The notes: generated by a model from the sequence alone, not told the origin. 64,000 bases of DNA from Cristatella mucedo (GCA_009760855.2 WPIO01000020.1:4061001-4125000); one strand, 5' to 3'; positions 25,647 through 37,848 are shown, counted from the stretch's first letter. Translations and numbers: made by a program.

Positions 25647-27002
25647 TGTAACGCCGAAGGCTCGGCGGGGTAGACCTGCCGCCTACCTAGCCGGGTAGCC
25701 TAGCGCCTACTGCCGTTCGGTGCGTGCCTACGTGCAATAGGCTGGCCGCCACGAAACGAGCGTTTCTGGCGCTAACCTACTTACCGTTACTAAAGGGGGT
25801 TGTGAGTCCGCGGCGTGAATTGGAAAGCGAGACACACAAATTGCGGATTTTACTGAACTTTATTCGCAAGCGCACAAAGTCACTGCGCGTCTAGCTCAGT
25901 TTTATCTCCACACTCCTCGCACGTTCTCAACAGCACCAACACTCTTGCGGAGGGAATACTTCTCCACACTGAAGCGCAAACCGGAGCCTAAACCCTGACC
26001 GGAGAACTAGGACTCGGTTTCCACCTGTGCGGAAGGAATACCCCAAACACACCAACCTAGGCACTCTTGCGGAGGGAATACTTCTCCACACTGAAGCGCA
26101 AACCGGATCCTAAACCCTGACCGGAGAACTAGGACTCGGTTTCCACCAGTGCGGGAGGAATACTCCACACACACCACCTCAAGCACTCTTGCGGAGGAAA
26201 CACGTCTCCACACTTAAGCTACTTACATCTATACTGGGGAACGACCCAAATAGACGGAGCTCAAACTGGAGTCTAAACCCTAACCGGAGAACTAGGGCTC
26301 CTCACTCGTCAACTACGCCTAGCTCGCACCGGCAAATCCCTATGCCGAGACCGCGTGCTAGCGCGCACACACAAAACACAAAAGAATCATAAAATGCCAG
26401 CTCGGGCGCGATACGACCGTATTCGGTGGGGTCCACCGAATCCTCCTAGCACTGTCTCGTCCTGTTCCGTCAATCGCCGGCGGACAGCCCGCCCTCCTCC
26501 CTCGCTTTCAGAGAAATGAGTGCCCAACGGCTTCGAAGCGCAGAGCCGGACCAAAGACACGAAGATACTAAAGACCCAGAGCGAGCGTCGCTCGATTCTT
26601 AAATACTTAGCTGAGACAATGGGGCAAAAGCTTAGTGGTATTGGGTCCGACACTATGGCCCATTACGGTAAGGAATTAATACCGGCACTACACCACTGGA
26701 ATGTCCCCTCTGTCCAGCTTGAGTGGCGAATGGGTTCCAGGCGATTCTTTTTGGACACAGTGATGGCGAAGGTTGACAGGCCAGCCAACATTAATCAGCA
26801 GCTCCCGCGGGTATCGGACCAATTCTAAGGGCCGACTCGCCACCGCTGGTCAGAGAGCTTCCTGGCTTGCTCTTAAGCGCTCCCTCTCTAACGGCATTGA
26901 CGCTCCTCTCTGGCTCACTGTTCCAGGACAAAGGAGTTCTAGCCCGCCTCCAAACAGCTCTTGTACGCGCTAAAATTCAGCCAAGGCCAGCAAGGCGCTA
27001 CA
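25647..27002. mobile_element. solo LTR inserted in a Gypsy integrase region
   Basis: 1,356-bp block starting TGTAACGCC and ending GGCGCTACA, so the ends are near-perfect short inverted repeats of the TG...CA type. It is flanked on both sides by GATT (25643-25646 and 27003-27006), a 4-bp target duplication. Removing the block and one GATT rejoins a continuous minus-strand integrase frame (GWP motif on one side, PYYNCRQEL on the other). It carries a 122-bp tandem repeat and no coding capacity. Confidence 0.85.
25941..26300. repeat. 122-bp tandem repeat inside the solo LTR
   Basis: ACTCTTGCGGAGG recurs at 25941, 26063 and 26185. Two near-complete units and a third, diverged unit share CCGGAGAACTAGG near their ends. 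Confidence 0.9.
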
Positions 27003-27640
27003 GATTTCTAGCCGGCCATCCCCTCATCGTTGTGTCATTAGCAGCAGACACTGTTAGGTCGTTTCCGAGCGATGCCCGAACCGTTTACATTGTCACAGGA
27101 AGCATAGAAAAATGGTCAACCTGGAAAAAAGTGTCTCTGTACAGGGGTCTTCCTTATGTGACACCGGTAGTCGCGACATAGCATCAGCGTTAGCATGATC
27201 CCTGGACCGCCTGTACCCGGTGTTATACGTGTATGCAGACAACACCGCAGCCCAACGCTGCATACGCATTGCAGCAATAGGTGGAATGCCGGTCCTAGGG
27301 GCAAGGATTGTAATAAGTGGGCGGTTTCCGGTAAACAGGAGAAACTTCCGCCCATGCAAATATGGATGAAAACCAATAACGCCGAAACTTAGTGACAAGG
27401 CCTTATTCTCAATCTGCGAATAGTTTTTCTCACCAGTGGATAGCTTGCGGGAAGCAAAGGCATTGGGCCTCTCCTGTCCGTCGGCTAATCGATGAGATAA
27501 AACAGCACCTATTCCATAAAATGTCGTCGCAAGCACGAGCATTTCAATGGGGTTGTATTCTACCAGTACGTTTTCAGAGCTAATCATCTTCTTAACTTTT
27601 GTGAGCAACGAACAGGCCATAGCCACCTGCTTTGCTTTTG
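27003..27640 (-). mobile_element. Gypsy-type RNase H remnant
   Basis: Minus frame 27626-27093 shows YGIGAVLSHR, FASRKLSTGEKNYSQIE, HPYLHGRKFLLFTGN and HANADAMSRLP, the order typical of Ty3/Gypsy RNase H. The usual TDAS catalytic Asp before YGIG and the TDH Asp (here TGN) are both missing, so it is dead. It runs on to a degenerate GWP motif just before the solo LTR. Confidence 0.88.
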
Positions 27641-28019
27641 AAGCAATTCGTACACGTGATGTAGTACAAGTAACTTCGTGTAAAAGCCATTGCTCCCCAT
27701 ATTTCCTCTAAATGAAAGAGGCACAGTATACTAGCATACAATGTTGAAAATTTTAATTTCAAATTAAAGACTTCAAAGATTACGCATGCATGTAGGCGTA
27801 CAGTTATGCAGAGGGACTCCCGAAACGACGCATCGACTGGCAGGTCGTCGCTAAGCCTGACTAAACTGGTAAGACTCTTCAGTGTAACCCGTTCGGCTGC
27901 GAGTTCTCGATCCGCCCTTATATTCGTAATTAAATAATACGCTGCTCAAAATCCTGCCCGTCGATATTTTACAGCCCAATGTACAGTTAAATGTTAAATT
28001 TTAAGCACGAAGGTGCCAC

Positions 28020-28740
28020 CCCGGCCGCAGCCACCCCTCTAACGGAGGCTGGCGCTTCTCTGGTGGACGCCGCCGCATCCCTGCCACAAACCGCAAACCT
28101 TTCTGTCGGACACCGCCACCTGTATGGTGGATAATACCACCTCTTATCCGGACGCCGCCGCCTATCTGCCGGACTCTGCCGTCTCTCTGCCGTACGCGTC
28201 GGTCGCCTCGCCGCTGACCGTAGCCACGTAGATTGCCGTCACCTCACAGAACTGCGTCGCCTCGTGTCGTACCATCGGCGCCAGGCAAGCAGTCACAACT
28301 TGGTCGCCGTTGCCACATGCCACGCGGTTGCAGCCTGGCAAACCTCCGACGCCCGGCACACCAACGGCGACTGATACTGCCGCATCTTGTTGCTCCTGTC
28401 GGCCTCCTCGATCCGACCAGCATTTACCATACCCGGGCAGCAGCTGCTCTTTACTGGCCGGGCTAGTTAGCACTCTTATCAAAGCCTGGCGAAGCAGTAG
28501 GTAGTCATCCTTGATTGTCTTAGGCAAGTACAAGTATACATCGAAGGCGCTCCCTTCCAGGAAGAGAGGCAGATACTTGGGCCAGACTGGTGTACTGACA
28601 CGTCACAGTTCGAGCCGCCGCTCCGAATCCATTAGCCAACTTGCTAAGTCATCGCTGATCCCAAAATGCTCAAGCAGCATTGCTGTAGGCCAACACCGCT
28701 GCCTAAGTCGCCGAAATAACTTGTAAGCTGCACCACGAAT
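28020..28740 (-). mobile_element. Gypsy-type gag remnant
   Basis: Minus strand: YLPLFLEGSAFDVYLYLP then IKDDYLLLRQALIRVLTS is a gag-like block. It is followed by an Ala/Gly-rich region that ends in 18-bp degenerate repeats (GACGCCGCC-type, 28040-28200). Protease and RT between gag and RNase H are absent (27640-28020 is unassigned AT-rich sequence). Confidence 0.65.
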
Positions 28741-28834
28741 GAGCTAGTACAGCAATGGCGAGATGCAGACACCGTTGAGAGCTCCAACACTGGTGTATTT
28801 CAACGCTAAATGAACGCTCGATGTGAGATCAATT

Positions 28835-28965
28835 CTGTTGGCCAGCGAATGCTACCAAAACCGCTTAGGCTGTGAGTGCGCCATACAAAATCCTCATGTC
28901 TAACAACCATATCGTCTTTGTGGCTTTGTGGAGTTACAAACTGGGATACATTACCTAACACTCGC
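28835..28965 (+). mobile_element. LINE family B 3' fragment
   Basis: ACCGCTTAGGCTGTGAGTGCGCCATACAAAATCCTC..CTTTGTGGAGTTACAAACTGGGATACATTAC matches the family B terminus. Confidence 0.75.
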
Positions 28966-29364
28966 AGCATTACACGAGGCAGCCGCTCTCCGTCCTGTTT
29001 CCCACTATCTGCTCCTCTCCAGGTAGTGACTCACCATTGTAAAAATAACTTAATTCACCATGATCATACATGACACATAAAACGATAAAACCATAAACCT
29101 GCAGTAAACCATTAAATCACACCTCTGATGAATCCTCGGAGTCGGCTGGTGCACTGCCACGGTCGTAGAGGGAGACTAGAGTGGGAGAGACAGGCGAAGA
29201 GAGTCGTGCTCCCTCTGCTCCATGCGTTGTAGAATAAACCGTTGGTGTTGCTCATTGCCTGGCGTTCTGTGAGGTGCGTGATCCAAGCGACACCATTAGA
29301 GGATCTCCTCACGCTCTAGCTCGTTCCGGTAGCAGACGTAGCTCGTGCGGACTTCGTGAAACTA

Positions 29365-30125
29365 AATGACGATAAAACGGAACTGCTGCTTATAGGAAAC
29401 ACTAAGAGAATGGCTGGATTTTAAAAGGCTGTGCTCTTCTAATAGATGATGCTGTTGTGCGACCAAGTGCTCGAAATTTAGGTGTCATTTTCGACAGCAG
29501 CCTAATTTTTAAAAGCTTCTTTCATAAGACTGCTTCTACAGCTAGCCATCACGTCCAATCCCTACCCAAGATTAGGAGCTGTCTTCCAACGTGGCTTGCA
29601 AAAAATGCAACTAGCTCCTTGGTTCTGTCTTGGCTTAATTATCGTAATTCCCTTTTGGCTGGGCTACAAAAGCAACTAAAACAACTAGGCCACTGCAGCT
29701 GGCTATGTATATGGCTGCAAGGCTAGTCTTCAAGTCCCAGAGGTTTGAGCACGTGTCTCCTCTGCTAAAAGAGCTAGGATGGAGGCCGATTGATCAACGG
29801 ATACAGAGCAAAGTTCTTACGCTGACCCACAAGGTCCGCCACGGCTTGGCTCCTTCGTACCTAGCTGAACTGCTGCACCAATTTCAGCATGTTCGCGCCC
29901 TCGGGACTTGTTTAAACAATAAATTAGCTGTTCCATTCCTCCGCTTAAAGGCCGTTGGCGACAGAAGCTTGCTCTGCAGGACGTATACTGTGGAGCTTAC
30001 TTCCACAATTCTTACGCAACGTTCAACTGCTCTCCCGCTATTGCTCATTCTTGTCCGTGGTCCTGGACTGCTACTTCCATGCTACTCACTACCTCAACTG
30101 CTCTCCTGACTCTGCAATGCTTCCC
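29365..30125 (+). mobile_element. LINE family B 3' half
   Basis: Sense fragment with frames 29457-29726 and 29705-30109: LNDDKTELLLIG, RPSARNLGVIFDSSL, SHHVQSLPKIRSCLP, LKELGWRPIDQRIQSKVLTL and VGDRSLLCR. The layout is like family A but the sequence is distinct. A frameshift at about 29715 separates the two frames. Confidence 0.85.
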
Positions 30126-30189
30126 TCTTGCTCTTTGTTTCATTTTGCGGTCCTCTGCTGTCGTCACTCCACCCGCTTCCGCCAACTCT

Positions 30190-31000
30190 GCCCTGCGTCT
30201 CAGACATGAGCTGCCGCGTTTTCGGCCTGCGGAGCTGCGTCTCCGGCGTGCGCAGACTTTCCGGCACGCGCAGTATCTCCGACCTTCACAGACTCGCCGT
30301 CCTGCACGGACTTTCCAGCCTGCACAGCCTCTTCGACCCGCGCAGTCTCTCCCGATTGGGTAGACTCCCCGGCATGCACAGACTCTCCAGCGTGCGAAGA
30401 CTCGGCGGCCTGCACAGACTTTCCATCTTGCACAGACTCTCTGTCCTGTGCCTTGTCGCCGCCCACCGGCTTGTCGCAGGCCAACGTCGCCTTCATGGTT
30501 TTCGCTGCATCGCAAGCCATTGCCTCTCTGGCGACACTGCCGACTCTCGCGCGGACATTGCCGCCTCCTTCGCGGACGCCGCCGCCTCTTCACGCGCCGT
30601 GTCACCGCCTGACGCCTCAGCCCCACCTTGGAGCGTTGCCTCGCACAACACGGTTGCCTCGTGGCACACCATCGCCGCCTGGCCAACTGCCACCACTTGG
30701 AGAGCCGTTGCCTTTCACACGGTGGCAGCCTCGCAAATACCTATCACCGGCACACTGTCAATGATCACTGCTGCCGCTTCCCGTCGCTCCTGTCTGCCTC
30801 TTAGTCCGACTAGCCTTTACTCGATCAGCGTACAATAATTGCACTCTACAGCCCTGCCAGGTGAGTATCCTCACTGGTTCCTCACGCAGCTTGGCGTTGT
30901 CGTCTTGCACTGCCTGTGGGGGAGACTCGAGGCAAACGTGGAGGCCCCACCTTGCATCGCAAGGAGCAAACACTAGTGCCACATACTCCGTTCGCACCTA
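30190..31000 (-). mobile_element. second gag-like region with hexapeptide repeats
   Basis: Minus frame 30520-30200 has about a dozen six-residue units of the form S/T-V/A-H/Q-A-G-E/K/D (for example SVHAGE, STQSGE, SAHAGD). The flanking sequence resembles the gag-side region at 28250-28440 (complement of GTTGCCTCGTGGCACACCATCGCCGCC). It is probably a related Gypsy gag fragment and not a host gene. Confidence 0.5.
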
Positions 31001-32025
31001 CTTTGCTCGATCTCCCTCTGGAAGTTTAGCAGTCACCCAATGAGGTCTCCGAAGCCATCGAAGCTTTGGAACGCTTCGCAAGACATCACTAAAGCTATCA
31101 TCAGCTCCATCCCTTGAAATAGCTTGTAGTTTGGTTCACACACGCACAGAAACGCCAGACGACGACCAATACCAACAGTTTAATGTACTACGCACGGAGC
31201 AGAGGGAATCAAGACTGTTTCCGTCCCTCTCTCCCACTCGAGTCCCTCTCCTCGTCCCCGGCTGTGCACTGGCCGACTCCCCTCCCCCCCCCGAGGATGA
31301 ATGCACCATCTGTTCACCAGCGGGTTACCGGCCTGCATCCACGTCACATCAGAGGTCTACCACAGCCGTGCACCGGCCCCTCTCGATGATGCTCCCCACA
31401 GTTGTTCTTCAGCACGCTAGCAGAGGAGCAATGCAGGCCTGCATATAATCAAACTACACGGTTTACGGATTTGAAGTTGACACTGCTTCGTCGGACTTAA
31501 GATGGCCGCCGACTCGACCTCATGCTCACGGGTGGCGAACAACTGAGGGCTCTGAAACCCTGCCGGCGGCTGCCGTAGAAGCGATGCGGCGTTCGTCGGG
31601 CGTGCAGAAAATGGACCGCCGAGCTGCTGCGGCATCCTTTCACGCAGCTGCCAGCCCTGAGAATTTCCGGGTCACACTCACCTTCTTTGCTCAGTGACTA
31701 CCGCGTAATGCCGAGCTTGCGGACCGCGTGCTTCGCCGAGCGAGCCATGAACTCACGTGTGGGTGACTCCGAATGCTAGCAGCTCCGCCCGGACAACGCA
31801 GTACACTCTCACCGGATCGTCACCTCACTCTATCTATCCTTGACGTAGACTTCACCAATTCACTGGTAAGCTGTTTTTGCAGGGCGAATTTTCAAAAATG
31901 TCGGAATGCAATGATATAACCGATAGCGTACCACTCAAAAAATGTGAGGTGGTGACCGTAACTGCCACTCCTTCTATAGTGTTCATCGGCGGACAATCTT
32001 AGTCCAGCCATAGCCCTGGTTTTTA
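31000..32025. other. unassigned, possibly LTR-derived
   Basis: GC-rich sequence with short overlapping frames on both strands, adjacent to gag-like sequence. No terminal repeats could be paired. Confidence 0.35.
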
Positions 32026-32029
32026 CTGC

Positions 32030-33500
32030 TTCCTTGAATAAAAGGGTAGTTCCAAGGTCTTGAAAAACCGGTCATCGTTAGACCGATACTTAAAAGATCC
32101 CGACTAAATTTAGGAGTTCTAGAAAAACTCTTGCCCAGTCTCCCTACCTTCTCCACTGTCCCAGATTCTTGACAAGATTGTCAATAGATAGCTGGTGGAG
32201 CACATTTATAATAATGACTTTGCGAATATCTCAGCCGGGTATTCAAGCGATACTCCTACCCTGAAACTTCTCTCCCTGATCTTTCACCGACGAAGCACGA
32301 CGGGGTGGTTCAAATCGTGCTTCTACGTTGTAGCTCAATCCATATCATGCGGTAGTCATATCTCATCCAGCATACCGTTGAAACGTGCAGAATTCTAGAA
32401 GGGTCCGTTCTGGGTCTTTTGATGTTCTCCATTTATATCAAGCCTTTCGGAAAGTGATGCGAACCCATGGGATTGGATGCGAAATTTATGCTGAAGATAA
32501 GCAGCTGTAGCTGTCATTTATCTGAATCACCTGATAAACTGAGTTCTTGCCCTGCATATATTCGATGCTCAATTTCTGCCGATTTCCTTAAACTAAATGC
32601 AGACAAAACCAAATCCTTACTCCTTGGCCGCCCCAAGCTTGCCGATGGACTAGTAGACTTTCGTACTCTAAAGGTGGTGGTGCGGTTTCCGACCGTAACT
32701 AGGTTCGTGGAATTTAAGCATCGTTTTTGATTGCTGCATCTAGTTGGCAATTAAATTAAGAAAAATGCTTCGGCAGCTAGCCATCGGGTTCGATCCATGT
32801 CTCAAATTAGGCAACATCTACGATTGTGGCTTGCAAACCATTCAACTAGCCCCTGATTTCAACTCGGCTAGATTATTTTGCCATGCCATTTTGGCTGGGC
32901 TACTGAAAAAGCTACTAGGCCACTGCAGCTGGCGATGAATGCGGCTGCCAGAATAGTAAAAAAACCCAGGAGGTTTGACCTTTGCCTCCTTTGCTAAAAA
33001 AGTTTAGATGGCTGCCGGTTGATCGACAGATGCAGAGTGAAATTCTTATTCCAACATACAAGGTCCGCCTTGGCTGGCTCCTTCATGTCTAGCTGAAGTT
33101 CGCTACAGTTTCAGCCCTCTTGAGACCTCAAGTCCTCTACGGACGCTTAATTAGCTGCTCCAGTCATAAGCTTACAGGTTGCTGGCTCCACAATCGTTTG
33201 CTCTGTAGGTCCAAGGCTGTGGAACTCACCTCCGAAATAATTCTTGGGCAACGATATCTATTCTCCTGCTGCCGACTGCGGCACATCGTCTCCGGCCATT
33301 CTGAGCTGCCACTTCCTTGCTACTCACTTACTCAGCTGTCCTCCTGAGTTAGCTATACTTCCTACTTCCTCTTTATTGCTTCTTTTGATTGGGTGTGAAC
33401 TCTGTTGGCCACCCTATGCGAACCGAAAGCCGTCCGGCCTTCGATTGGGTTCCGTACACAACTCCAGTGAAAACACCCAATTAAGTCATTGCACTCCCCA
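32030..33500 (+). mobile_element. LINE family B copy, decayed
   Basis: Sense copy reaching further 5' than others. RT-like pieces (KPVIVRPILKR, then ILDKIVNR..LVEHIYNNDFA..SAGYSSDTPTLKLL) lie near 32070-32280, then LSSCPAYIRCS..DFLKLNADKTKSLLLGRPK (32560-32640), then the family B 3' region to about 33500. Many stops and frameshifts. Confidence 0.75.
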
Positions 33501-33901
33501 GCAGTGCCGCTGCACTCAAAAGCATCGTGGTATTATACTGGTCTGCACTAACTAGTTCACTGAGCAGTCTGCAGCAGCAAGCATGAAGAAGCTAACAGCT
33601 AACAGTAAGCAGTAGGCAGAAAAGAGTGGCCAGGCAGATTTATTCGTCTTGTAACTTAGTCTCTGCACTTGTTTTCGCTCATTGTGGAGGTGGTGCGGTT
33701 TTCTCTTCCCGACCCTCAAGTTCATTATCCTGACAAAGCTTTCTCGGATCTTCGCCTGCCCGTGAGATACCGTACGATAGAGCGACGAACAAGTGCATTG
33801 ACAAGCCGTTTGGGCTCGATTCGTCGCGCTTTCTCTTCTCCCTTACAGCCCCCTCTATAGCTTTGCGAACAAGGCAGAGGCATATCAGATATAGCGAGAA
33901 A

Positions 33902-33936
33902 CAACAATAATAATAATAATAATAACAATAATAAAT
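33902..33936. repeat. (AAT)n microsatellite
   Basis: AATAATAATAAT run with CAA interruptions. It is not next to a recognisable LINE end. Confidence 0.95.
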
Positions 33937-34406
33937 GTTCGCATTCAAATACAACCTCTAGATAACTTGATCGTCTTTTACGAACTTTGCGAATGCTGCC
34001 CAGTAAGCAGGTAAACTGATCAGACAGAGCACACGAAAGTGAGCGATACGAGTCCCTAGAGCTCTCAGCTTTCGTCACCGAGCAACTTCTTCTCGGGCAG
34101 GCATTCATGCCCGACAACTACCAACGCTGTTGCGTATGAGAGCGGCGATCGCTAGTATGGTGTGCTTGCCCTGCCTCGAGAGCACGCTTTCAGAAAAAAA
34201 CCTATCGGATCAGCTACACCAGCCGATCGACATGCGATAGCAATTAATGTGCTGCTAGCCACAGCAGCTTATGTACAGCTGCCACATTGCCAGTGTAAGC
34301 TCCCAAGCGATCTTCCATCTGCGATGCTCGTCTCAACTCGACCGCTCATTGGCCTGCTGTGCGCTTGTCTCGCTCGCTCGAAGACTACTGAGACAGCCAC
34401 GCTGTT

Positions 34407-34506
34407 GCGCATCCACGAGCAAGGCGGCGCATCCACGAGCAAGGCGGCGCATTCACGAGCAAGGCGGCGCATCCACGAGCAAGGCGGCGCATCCATAAGC
34501 ATGGCG
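34407..34506. repeat. 20-bp tandem repeat (GCGCATCCACGAGCAAGGCG, 5 units)
   Basis: Five units; the third has one change and the fifth has three. It keeps frames open on both strands, which explains the frames at 34162-34569. Confidence 0.96.
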
Positions 34507-34569
34507 GCGACGGAGATCAAGCGGAGCGGTCGCCATGGACAACGGACTCGACCGGTGGGGGAATCTTAG

Positions 34570-36480
34570 TGGGTGAGGCAGATCCGCGAATGTACAACGC
34601 ACCAGGTGCAGAGTCCGCTCTGCGGGTTTCTTTAGCTCTCTTATGACATTCAGCCTCTTGGATAACTTCGCGGCCGATGACGGCGACGTCGCACTGGCCG
34701 AATACTAGTAGCGCTGGTAGTACCCCTAACGAGTTCCTATAGGCGGTCCTGGGGTTCGCAGCATGCCTGTTAGAACCTATGCCCGTTACGAAGTCTTAGG
34801 CAATGCTCGCGCACGAACAGTCACACCTTCTGCTTTATATCCCACGAAGGACCTCCACACAAGCGTTAATACCAATAGTGGATGCATCCAGCTTCTTTAT
34901 GGGCGCACCCAGGTTACTTGAGTAGTCCACGCTAAGGTCAACGTTGCGATGAGTGTGCGGTTTTAGACAAGGAATATCCATAATCAACGACAAGCACTGC
35001 ACGCCGCACTCATATCACAATCCGAGCACAACAGAGCCGCTTACGCTGAGGTGCCATCAATGACAAGGCATATGCAACGCAAATGATTATAGCGGGCGAT
35101 ACAAGCTCGCCGCTCCGACATAGCTGCCACTTCCGCGAAGGCGTTCATTGTGAAAGGGTATTGAACTATGACAAGGTATCTCGAGTAGAACGAGATATTT
35201 CTAAAAAATAAATTTGACAAAATTATAGCGCCAATAAATAGGTGGAACAGGGACAGCTATCCACCGGTGGCAGCTATCGCAAAGCGGCGGCGCCCAGCCT
35301 GACACCTGGCGGATGTGCCTAAACGGCGACAAAGGCATGGCGGTCGCTCAACGCCTGACAAAGTTATAGCATATTCTAACGAGGATACTTGTTGCGTGGC
35401 CGTTGAAATGTAAGTTTTTAAACTGCTTGCATTCCTAGGGTGTAAATGTTTGTCAGGTGCTGGCGTCTACCGAGGTCATCTGGTCTTAACGAGTACGGTT
35501 AGCGATTGCGCGCTTTTCCGTTTTCAGTGGTAGAAAAGGATAAAGTTACCTCCGGCATTCCGTGTGCCGGTTTTTTCCGTTTCTCGTATGCTAGGCGGAA
35601 CTGCCGACCGCGCTGAGTGCGTCGCTCGAGTATCAGATGCTGGCTTACTCGGCGCTTGTAAGACCAGACACGTAGATAGTTAAATGCAGAGCAATGCAAT
35701 AAAATGGCCGATATGGCGGTAGCATAGCGGCGGGACCCACTAGCCGGTGTGGCGTCGCGGTTACTCGCATTTGGGTATACGTCGTAGGGCGTAGTTACTC
35801 GTACGCTGTGTAAGCGCTGCCTCAGGTGGGTTACGTAGCATGCGAAGTCGATTCGTCAAGTGTCGTTGTTGATTAAGCAGCTGGCAGCTGTATCCCTGGT
35901 GCAAGCATGTTGGAGGCTTTATTCCGATGAACCGATTCGCCTGTCTTTTCGCTGTCGTCGAGCGCCGCAGCCAGGATTCTCTGGCGGCTCCCTAGCGATT
36001 TTTGAATGGTGACACGTTGAACTCTAGCAGCTGCCTTGTGCGGCAGTATGTGGCTGTGTGCGGCAGTATGTGGCTGAAAGTTTGGCCATAGCTTCAGTAG
36101 TCGGCTAATTGTAGACGTTGCCGACTTTAGTCGCGTCAACTTTGTACCGGGGCGCTCGTTTCTAAACCGCTCTGGCGTGGGAAGTTGTCAGAACGTACTG
36201 CCAGCACACTTCTAGTATGCTTGGGACGTCTCACCAAGACGCTTGTTTACCTCCCGTGTTTTTTACCTTCGGTAACTGCATCTTTGGTCAATCTCGATAA
36301 GCCCTTGTCCCTAGCTTTGGGACTTTGGCACGTCATGCAGTGGAGAGCTGCTCCACTTCATTGATTGCATCTCTCACGGTGTGTATATCAATCATTGCAA
36401 TCCATATTTGGCATTCCATCAGCACTCAATGCTGTTTGTCGTAGATCGGTGCCGATCAAATGCCGTTGCATCAGTCAGTG
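34570..36480. other. no supported gene
   Basis: Single-copy-looking sequence of moderate GC with short frames. A 19-bp direct duplication (GTGCGGCAGTATGTGGCTG) lies at about 36036-36076. Confidence 0.4.
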
Positions 36481-36628
36481 TGCCTGAACTCACAAGAGTC
36501 GGCTGGGAGTCACTGGCCTAGTAGGCCGAGCGGTCTCGACTAAAATTCTAGCTTCGGTGCCGGGTGGCGTTAGTCTACCGGCAAGGAGCCTGCGAAGTGC
36601 AGCCTCGCTACCTTGTACATGGTGAGGC

Positions 36629-36664
36629 TCCCAGTGTGTGTGTGTGTTTGTGTGTGTGTGTGTC
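36629..36664. repeat. (GT)n microsatellite
   Basis: GTGTGTGTGTGTTTGTGTGTGTG run. Confidence 0.95.
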
Positions 36665-36704
36665 TTTACTTGATTGTGCACGTGTGCGTGCCTACGCATA
36701 AAGA

Positions 36705-37020
36705 CCATTGGCGAGAGAAGCTTTGCTCTGCAGGTTCTTAATCTGGGAAACTTACTTCCACAAATTTTAAGCAACATCTACTCTCCTGTCGAACATCCGT
36801 TCCATCCATCCCAAGCTGCTACTTCCATGCTATTCACTACCTCCATTGCACTCCTGACTTAGCTATGCTTCTCACTGTCTCTTTGTTGCGCGAGATGAGG
36901 CCTGTTGGCTACCGTGTGCGCACCGAATCTGCACAGGGTTTCAGTGAGTTTAGAAAACTAATGAATAGCACCCATGCATTCCTTGCTTTGTGGAGCTACA
37001 GACAGAGATGCATTGCATCC
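36705..37020 (+). mobile_element. LINE family B 3' fragment
   Basis: GGCGAGAGAAGCTTTGCTCTGCAGGT...CACTACCTCCATTGCACTCCTGACTTAG...GGAGCTACAGACAGAGATGCATTGC matches the family B 3' end in sense. Confidence 0.8.
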
Positions 37021-37626
37021 TCTACTGCCTCTGCTGCACTACTCCAATGTCTGTTCGTTGTTATGCCGTTTTGGGTCATGGAGTCAGCTGTTAAAATTCC
37101 ACGCCTATCCTCTTTTGAGCAGTTAGGTGAGCATGGGGGTGTACGCTTCAGCTAGCCTACACAAAAAGAGGAGAGGCTAATTATTGTTATTATTTTCTCA
37201 ATTTTTGGTATCCATCATTTTCTTGTGCTTTACTATGCATCCAGGACGGCGCACTCACACAGCCTAGCTAATGCACAATACAGCCGCAGGTCTCCTCCCC
37301 CCACTGGTTGCAGAGGGCAAATAGTGGACAAACCGTGAAGCAAAGCCGTGAGTGTACTTGCTTATGCTGATGGTCGAGTACAAGTTAAGTTAAAGAGCAG
37401 GTGATTGAACAGTCTCATTTGCCTAGTTGCAGGAGAGCCTTCGGTGGCTCTGACTCGCTCGATGCAAGACTTACAATAATTCCTGACCTTGGTCGTGAAG
37501 TGCGTGAGCCTCGCAAAGCCGAGTGCACAGACCTAGCATTCCGAGCCAGCTCGTCCATCCATCGTAACTTGGTGCTTTTTTTGTGCAAGCTATTCTAAGC
37601 ATGATGCCATCGCTTCTCTTGTCGCC

Positions 37627-37780
37627 GAGCTGGTTTGGTCCAGCGGTTAAGGTGCTCGCCCCGACCAAGGTCTGGCTGAGGTAGTGGGCTCGAGCCCCGA
37701 GGCGTATGTGAAGCCCCTGAATAGAGATTAGGTTCTTTTAGGGCGCTATAAAAATGAATTTTATTATATTTTATTATTAT
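37627..37780 (+). mobile_element. SINE family 1, best copy
   Basis: Sense copy: GAGCTGGTTTGGTCCAGCGGTTAAGGTGCTCG (A-box area), GTGGGCTCGAGCCCCGAGGC (B box), GAATAGAGATTAGGTTCTTTTAGGGCGCTATAAAAATG tail, then an AT-rich (TTTATTA) end. The head is tRNA-like and the tail resembles the LINE family A terminus. Confidence 0.92.
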
Positions 37781-37848
37781 TTAGCTTTCTCGGAGCTGTA
37801 TGCAAGGCTTTTATTGAGGTTAGTGCTAAGTTTTTTTAATGCCCAGAA

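Noticed and set aside
31120-31460. Possible second LTR near the gag-like region
   Set aside because: No matching TG...CA ends or target duplication could be paired.
37627-37700. Apparent tRNA gene (A and B boxes)
   Set aside because: The same head recurs in five dispersed copies with a shared non-tRNA tail, so it is a SINE.
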